Assembly: GCA_944325475.1 (NCBI GenBank)
Contig: CALVAF010000191.1
Span: 1 to 10,520 of the forward strand
Direction of reading: 5' to 3'
DNA: 10,520 nt
DNA from: an uncultured Helicobacter sp.
Lineage (GTDB): Bacteria; Campylobacterota; Campylobacteria; Campylobacterales; Helicobacteraceae
The position numbers and the translations under genes were made by a program. Below, in pieces: positions 6,377 through 10,520 of the stretch. Position 1 is the stretch's first letter. Each line of letters opens with the position of its first letter. The notes under the pieces were generated by a model that saw only the letters and a program-made list of their open reading frames with translations, was not told the DNA's origin and did not search any database.

Positions 6377-7980
6377 AAGACATTTTTGGGGAAAATGAGA
6401 GCTTTGGGAGTGATGAGATTCTTAGAGAAAGCAAGATTTTTAAAGCGGACAAAAATTTTGGGAATAGCGAGAGTTTTGGAAAAAATTTGGATTCCCTTTC
6501 TTTGAGTGAGGAAAGGGAGGTTTTTGAGCGGCTAGCTCGAGAGCTTGGCTGGAGGCTTTTTAGTCTTGGGGCGATTAACAAAGAAAAGGCATTTTGCCTA
6601 AGTTTAGAGCAGATGAGGTATTTTGGGGCGATTGTTATGGAACAGAAGGGGAATGTTTTGTTTGTGGCTTTGAAAAATCCTTTTGACAAATCCCACCAAG
6701 AGACCTTGAAAATGCTGTTTGCAGATTTTGCTGTGGAATTTGGACTGATTCAAAATAGCGATTTTAAAGAGGCGATTTTTTGGCTGACAAGGGAAGAGCG
6801 ATTGTGGAATCTTTTGGGGTTAATTCCAAGTGAAATTGCAAAAGATTCAAGAGATTTTAGGGATGAGCATTCCAGTGTTTTGGATCTTGTGAAGTTTGTT
6901 TTGCAAGAGGCGGTTTATAGGGGGGCAAGTGATGTGCATTTGGAAAGGGATTTTGAGCATTTGCGGATTCGCTTTAGAATCGATGGAGTTTTGGTGGAAT
7001 ATTTGAGCTTAGAATCATGGCTTTTAAGCCCGCTAAGCTCGTGCATTAAGCTACTTTCTCATCTGAATATCACAGAGGCTAAAATCCCACAAGATGGGAG
7101 ATTTTCGCTAAAATTAGAGTTAAAAGATAAGAGTTTGAGGGATTTTGATTTTCGAGTTTCTACATTGCCTTTGGTGGAGGGAGAATCAATTGTGCTTCGG
7201 ATTTTGGATAAACAAAAGACGCTAATGCCCCTAGAATTGCTAGGGTTTTTACCAAGTGAGCTAGAGAGGATTGCAAAGCTTTTTAATCTCCCTTATGGTT
7301 TGGTTTTTATCACTGGACCAACTGGAAGTGGTAAAAGCACGACAATGTATGGGATTTTGAATATTCTAAAAGAGAGGAATCTTAAAATTATTACATTAGA
7401 AGATCCGGTGGAATACCGCTTAAGACATATTTCGCAAGTGGCAATGGGGCATAAGATTGGCTTTGCATCGGTTTTGAGAAATGTTTTAAGGCAGGATCCT
7501 GATGTGATTATTCTAGGGGAAGTTCGGGATAAAGAGACTTTGCAGATTGCCATTGAAGCGGCATTTACGGGGCATTTAGTCTTTGCGACTTTGCATACTA
7601 ATGATTCGCTTGATACGATTGTGCGGCTGCTTGATATGGGGCTAGAGCCCCATTTTATTACCCAATCTTTGAGTGGAATCATCGCCCAGAGGCTTTTGCG
7701 GAAACTTTGCATTTATTGCAGGGAATCTAAGGAAGAAGGGTTTGTCTCTAAAGGCTGTGAAATGTGTAACCATACGGGCTATAGTGGGCGTGAGGTAATA
7801 GCAGAGATTGTGTGTATGGATAAGGATTTGGAGGATTTTATTTCCCAAAAAATCACTAAAACAGAGATTTTGCAAAAAATCCTTGCTAAAACACCCGATT
7901 TTACCCTAGAGCAAAAGGCGTTAAACAAGGCTAGAAGCGGAATTACAGACTTAAAAGAAGTGTATAAGGTAGTCAAATAA
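6373..7980 (+). CDS. GspE/PilB/MshE-type assembly ATPase (CtsE-like)
   Basis: A 535-residue hexameric cytoplasmic ATPase that powers pseudopilus or pilus assembly. An N-terminal T2SSE_N-like domain (about 45-160) precedes the conserved ASDVHLE...RFRIDG region (about 184-205). Walker A is GPTGSGKST (315-323), the Asp box is LEDPVEY (around 344) and Walker B is DVIILGEVRD (377-386), followed by the histidine-box segment FTGHLVFATLHTND. A tetracysteine zinc motif, Cys446-x2-Cys449 and Cys462-x2-Cys465, is typical of extension ATPases (GspE, PilB) and absent from PilT, so this is an assembly enzyme rather than a retraction enzyme. The first 40 residues are an acidic extension with repeated SFG/NFG units. 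The only plausible start is TTG 6373, which overlaps the preceding TGA; the next Met is about 80 residues in, inside the N-domain. Confidence 0.95.
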   Translation: MKDIFGENESFGSDEILRESKIFKADKNFGNSESFGKNLDSLSLSEEREVFERLARELGWRLFSLGAINKEKAFCLSLEQMRYFGAIVMEQKGNVLFVALKNPFDKSHQETLKMLFADFAVEFGLIQNSDFKEAIFWLTREERLWNLLGLIPSEIAKDSRDFRDEHSSVLDLVKFVLQEAVYRGASDVHLERDFEHLRIRFRIDGVLVEYLSLESWLLSPLSSCIKLLSHLNITEAKIPQDGRFSLKLELKDKSLRDFDFRVSTLPLVEGESIVLRILDKQKTLMPLELLGFLPSELERIAKLFNLPYGLVFITGPTGSGKSTTMYGILNILKERNLKIITLEDPVEYRLRHISQVAMGHKIGFASVLRNVLRQDPDVIILGEVRDKETLQIAIEAAFTGHLVFATLHTNDSLDTIVRLLDMGLEPHFITQSLSGIIAQRLLRKLCIYCRESKEEGFVSKGCEMCNHTGYSGREVIAEIVCMDKDLEDFISQKITKTEILQKILAKTPDFTLEQKALNKARSGITDLKEVYKVVK

Positions 7981-9179
7981 TGGCGGTTTTTCTAGTCAAA
8001 TATAAAAAGGCAGGGAAGATTTATCTGCAGAAATTCCATGCTAGAAGTCAAAAAGAGCTAGAAGAATCTCTGCAAAAAAAGAAAATTTTTGTTTTGGAAG
8101 TGAGTTATAAAGAGGGTTTTTGGGGACGATTAAACTTCCAAAAACCTAATGCAAAAGAAATTTTGGGTGCTTTTTATCAGTTAAAGCTTGGTTTAAGGGC
8201 GAATGTTCCGCTTAAAGAAGTCTTAGAGGGAATTTGCAAACACACGAAGAATGGTTATTTAAAGAAGCAGTTTTTGCAGGTTTCTAATGCGCTTTATCAA
8301 GGCAAGGAATTATCGCTTTGCTTTGGGGAAGCGGGATTTTCAGAGTTTATTTGCGCCATGATTGGGATTGGGCAAAAAAGCGGCAGACTTGCTGAAGCTG
8401 TAGAATTTGTCGTGCTAGAGCTAAAGAATCAGCAAAAAACTCAAAAGATTTTAAAAAAGATTCTGCTTTATCCACTTTTTGTGGTTAGTGTGATGGTTTT
8501 TGTGTTTTTAGGAATCACACTTTTTGTGTTGCCGCAGTTTGAGAGTTTGTTTGCAAGTTTTGATTCTAGCCTACCTCTAGCTAGTCGCAGTTTGCTTTTT
8601 ATGCGGGTTTTGGTGCTGGATTATGGGGTTTTGATTTTGGTGGTTTTGGGATTTGGAATGTGGCTTTTGTGGAAACTATATTGTGCTAATCAAAAATTGC
8701 AAGTCAAAATTTCAAGTGTATTTTTAAAGATTCCATTTTTAGGAAGGGTTCTGTATTTTTACCAAACCTCGCAGTTTTTGCTGTGTTTTTATTGGCTTTA
8801 TAAAAGCCATTTGGAGCTAAAAGAAGTCTTTGAAATTGCAATAAAACCTTTGAGTAATGCTTATCTTAAAGAGAAGTTAGAGGGGATTTATCCAAGCCTT
8901 ATGCGAGGGGTTTTGATAGCGGATAGTTTTGAGGGTAGCGGGGTTTGGGATTCTTTGAGTTTGCAGCTGTTGCATAGTGCCAAAGACCAAGAGGGGTTTT
9001 TGGAATCATTAGAGATGATTTTGGGCTTACACCAAGAGGAGTTGCAGGATAAAAGCGAGAGATTATTGGCGATGATGGAGCCTTTGGTGGTGCTTGTTTT
9101 GGGGGTTTTGGTGCTGTGGTTGGCACTTGGAATCTTTTTGCCACTTTGGGAATTGCCAATGCAGATTAAGAGGTATTAA
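7980..9179 (+). CDS. GspF/PilC/MshG-type inner-membrane platform protein (CtsF-like)
   Basis: A 399-residue polytopic protein, the normal length for the family, that sits in the inner membrane above the assembly ATPase and transmits its motion to the growing pseudopilus. It starts with the typical small N-terminal unit (FLVKYKKAGKIYLQKFHARS), followed by the first GspF domain (about 55-160) with IGIGQKSGRLAEAVEFV, the characteristic G-x-x-SG-x-L segment. Transmembrane helices lie at about 161-187, 211-235 and 366-390, and the second GspF domain lies between the last two. The ATG overlaps the ATPase TAA by one base (TAATG), the usual E-F pairing. It is the last gene of the machine operon; I see no convincing terminator behind it, so some read-through into the dsb gene is likely. 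Confidence 0.94.
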   Translation: MAVFLVKYKKAGKIYLQKFHARSQKELEESLQKKKIFVLEVSYKEGFWGRLNFQKPNAKEILGAFYQLKLGLRANVPLKEVLEGICKHTKNGYLKKQFLQVSNALYQGKELSLCFGEAGFSEFICAMIGIGQKSGRLAEAVEFVVLELKNQQKTQKILKKILLYPLFVVSVMVFVFLGITLFVLPQFESLFASFDSSLPLASRSLLFMRVLVLDYGVLILVVLGFGMWLLWKLYCANQKLQVKISSVFLKIPFLGRVLYFYQTSQFLLCFYWLYKSHLELKEVFEIAIKPLSNAYLKEKLEGIYPSLMRGVLIADSFEGSGVWDSLSLQLLHSAKDQEGFLESLEMILGLHQEELQDKSERLLAMMEPLVVLVLGVLVLWLALGIFLPLWELPMQIKRY

Positions 9180-9200
9180 ACTTTTAGTGGATTTTTTGGA

Positions 9201-9222
9201 ATTTGTTTGTATAATGGCATAA
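9201..9222 (+). promoter_or_regulatory. Promoter of the dsb-mlaE genes
   Basis: A perfect TATAAT -10 box at 9210-9215, directly preceded by TTTG and by T-rich tracts spaced roughly every 10 bases (9181-9209), is a textbook Helicobacter-type sigma-70 promoter without a -35 box. Predicted transcription start near 9222, leaving an 18-base leader that contains AAAGGA (9228-9233) before ATG 9240. The dsb gene is thus probably expressed independently of the machine operon. Confidence 0.7.
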
Positions 9223-9239
9223 AAAATAAAGGACGTTTG

Positions 9240-9971
9240 ATGAAAAAAATCATTGCAATTATAGCTTGTAGCTTAACTTTTCTAAGTGCTAGTTTTGAGG
9301 AGAATTTCAAAAAAAGCATCAAAGATATGGTGGATGTGGATGTAGAAGTGGAATTTAAAAAGGAGCTGGTAAGCTTTCCTTTGACGTTTTTTGTCGTAGG
9401 CAAAACAAAAGGTGGGGATATTTTCCCAGCAATTGTTAGCAAAGAGGGGGAATATTTCATTGGCTTAAGCAATGTTTTAAAGCTTAGCAATGTGGATACG
9501 CAAATGATAAATGAGGCTTTAAGCAAAGCGCAAAAGGAAAAACAAGCAAGGGATTCTAAGGTTTTAAAAGAGCTTTTTGGAAGCTTTAAAGAGAGTGATT
9601 TTGTGTATTTAAAAGGGGCTGGTAAGAATCTGCCTACTAAAATTGTGGTTTCAGACCCTGATTGTCCTTATTGTAGGGAACATTTGAGGAATATTAACAA
9701 AGATTTAGAAGAATCTGATCTTAAAATTATTTTTGCCCCAGTCCATGAAAAAGAAGCCTTTATCAAAGCACAGCTTATCATGAAAGAGACTGCTAAACTA
9801 AAAGATGAGGATACAAAGGGCAAAGTGGCGATTTTAGAGAAGTATTTTAAAGATATAACTTTGGGTGCTAAAGAGCAAAAGACGGATTATTCGCAAATCA
9901 CTAAAAACACAGAGAAAATTTTTGAAAGCGGAGCGATTAAGGGTGTCCCTTTCATTTATGAGATGCAATGA
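9240..9971 (+). CDS. Periplasmic DsbC/DsbG-like thiol:disulfide oxidoreductase
   Basis: A 243-residue exported protein with a signal peptide (about 1-19), an N-terminal DsbC-like dimerisation domain (about 20-95; GEYFIGLSNVLKLSNVD) and a thioredoxin-fold domain from about 130. The active site is Cys142-Pro-Tyr-Cys145 within DPDCPYCREH, and the cis-proline loop is GVP (Pro237). This family oxidises or isomerises disulfides in the periplasm. Only six residues follow the cis-proline, whereas E. coli DsbC and DsbG have about 25-30 more, so the last strand and helix of the fold appear to be missing. AAAGGA lies 6 bases before ATG 9240; the longer reading from TTG 9207 would place the promoter inside the gene and is unlikely. 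The TGA overlaps the next gene's ATG. Likely clients include the cysteine-bearing machine proteins encoded just upstream (inference). Confidence 0.88.
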   Translation: MKKIIAIIACSLTFLSASFEENFKKSIKDMVDVDVEVEFKKELVSFPLTFFVVGKTKGGDIFPAIVSKEGEYFIGLSNVLKLSNVDTQMINEALSKAQKEKQARDSKVLKELFGSFKESDFVYLKGAGKNLPTKIVVSDPDCPYCREHLRNINKDLEESDLKIIFAPVHEKEAFIKAQLIMKETAKLKDEDTKGKVAILEKYFKDITLGAKEQKTDYSQITKNTEKIFESGAIKGVPFIYEMQ

Positions 9972-10520
9972 CGCCAACCTTAGAAATCACAGAATCCCAA
10001 GCTGGAATTTATACACTAAAACTTGGGGGGCTTTGGGATTATAAAATCCCAAAATTGTTGCTTTCAAAGCTTAATGCTATCAAATTAACTCATGTTAAGA
10101 TTAAACTTATTTTGGCAGAAAATTTTGATTTGGATTTTTGTGGCGGGGAAATTTTATTGCGGTGGATTTGTGATTTAGAATCACGCAATGCCTTTTTAGA
10201 AAATGCTTTAAAGTACAACCCCAAAAGTCAGCAGATTTTTGAGATTCTTGCGATTAAAAAAACGCTTCCAAAGCAGAATCTCACGCAAAATTTCATCAAA
10301 CTTCATTGGGATAGTCTGCAAATCATCAAGAATTTTTCTAAAGTCTCTATTATTTTGCTTGGGTTTTTTGGAGAGATTCTTTATACTTGGCTTATGAGCC
10401 TTTTTGCGCCTAAAAATATCCGCTTAAAAGCGACTTTGTATTGCGTGCAAGAATCTCTGATTAAAGCTGTTGGAATCGTGGCTTTGGCTTGTTTTTTGAT
10501 TGGGATTGTGATTGCTTATC
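9968..10520 (+). CDS. MlaE-type ABC transporter permease (partial, runs off the right edge)
   Basis: The ATG at 9968 overlaps the dsb TGA (ATGA), and the frame stays open for 184 codons to the window end. Residues about 1-115 form a soluble region without membrane segments that resembles the STAS-like N-terminal extension found on some MlaE permeases. From about residue 115 the MlaE domain begins: a hydrophobic helix with LGFFGEILYTWL, then NIRLKATLYCVQESLIKAVGIVALACFLIGIVIAY. This matches the conserved start of the family, where an amphipathic segment leads into a helix ending in G-x-V-x-AY. MlaE permeases work with MlaF- and MlaD-like partners in phospholipid or lipid transport between membranes; those partner genes should lie to the right. 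The rest of the permease (roughly 180-200 residues) is outside the window. Confidence 0.85.
   Translation, partial: MTPTLEITESQAGIYTLKLGGLWDYKIPKLLLSKLNAIKLTHVKIKLILAENFDLDFCGGEILLRWICDLESRNAFLENALKYNPKSQQIFEILAIKKTLPKQNLTQNFIKLHWDSLQIIKNFSKVSIILLGFFGEILYTWLMSLFAPKNIRLKATLYCVQESLIKAVGIVALACFLIGIVIAY
10032..10053 (+). repeat. Hairpin-forming inverted repeat early in the mlaE-like gene
   Basis: TTTGGGATT (10032-10040) and AATCCCAAA (10045-10053) form a perfect 9-bp stem around a 4-base loop (ATAA), about codons 22-29 of the permease. No T-run follows, so it is not a standard terminator. It could slow translation or transcription in the junction between dsb and the Mla genes, but it may be chance. 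Confidence 0.55.

Noticed and set aside
6291..6689. 132-codon open frame on the minus strand opposite the ATPase N-terminus
   Set aside because: Antisense shadow of the TPR and ATPase genes; serine/lysine-rich translation without motifs, no ribosome site.
7293..7712. 139-codon open frame on the minus strand opposite the ATPase Walker region
   Set aside because: Antisense to the conserved core of GspE, which constrains the sequence; no independent signal.
803..9179. Interpretation as the H. pylori ComB or another type IV secretion system
   Set aside because: The secretin, GspE with tetracysteine motif, GspF and prepilin signals belong to the type II/type IV pilus superfamily; no VirB-type protein is seen.
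9207..9239. TTG start giving eleven extra residues on the Dsb protein
   Set aside because: The frame would include the TATAAT promoter box and destroy the good signal-peptide start at ATG 9240, which has AAAGGA at proper spacing.
10025..10030. Run of six G in the start of the mlaE-like gene as a phase-variable tract
   Set aside because: Phase-variable poly-G tracts in Helicobacter and Campylobacter are normally eight or more; six is likely stable.

Overview
The window looks like a chromosomal segment of a Campylobacterota bacterium, most likely a non-pylori (enterohepatic-type) Helicobacter or a close relative such as Wolinella. The evidence is low GC content, strong K/F/L/E bias in the proteins, lysine-alanine prepilin leaders (KKAFSLLE), frequent GTG and TTG starts, T-rich promoters built around a TATAAT-type -10 box, and a mixed Ser/Thr permease, Dsb and MlaE gene complement. 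This placement is inference from style and gene content, not from a marker gene.

Layout. On the minus strand, the left edge holds the 5' part of an SdaC-type serine/threonine permease gene that is interrupted by an in-frame TAA (251-253); the homologous reading frame resumes directly after the stop and runs off the window. Upstream of it on the same strand lies a tight three-gene cluster (2216 down to 803). It encodes two short prepilin-like proteins and one membrane-anchored protein without a normal prepilin motif, an I-J-K (or MshD-O-P) style minor-pseudopilin set. A divergent promoter region of about 90 bp (2217-2305) separates this from the plus-strand operon.

The plus-strand operon (2306-9179) encodes a trans-envelope machine: a GspL/PilN-like inner-membrane protein, a PilO/MshJ-like protein, a small PilP/MshK-like protein, a secretin (MshL/GspD/CtsD type), an SH3-TPR protein in the MshN position, a GspE-type assembly ATPase and a GspF-type platform protein. 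Nearly every junction is a 4-bp stop/start overlap. The gene order follows mshI-J-K-L-(M)-N-E-G, with the MshM-like ATPase absent. In Campylobacter jejuni a related T2SS-like set (Cts) serves natural transformation, so DNA uptake is the leading functional guess here; a pilus or true secretion role cannot be excluded. Prepilin peptidase, a major pilin and a retraction ATPase are not in the window.

The right end has its own TATAAT promoter and a DsbC/DsbG-like periplasmic thiol-disulfide oxidoreductase (CPYC), whose stop overlaps the start of an MlaE-type ABC permease that runs off the right edge. All six exported or periplasmic components of the machine that contain cysteines carry an even number of them after the signal or leader, which makes the adjacent Dsb protein a plausible folding partner. 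I saw no tRNA, rRNA, CRISPR array or insertion sequence, and no gene-free stretch longer than about 90 bp.
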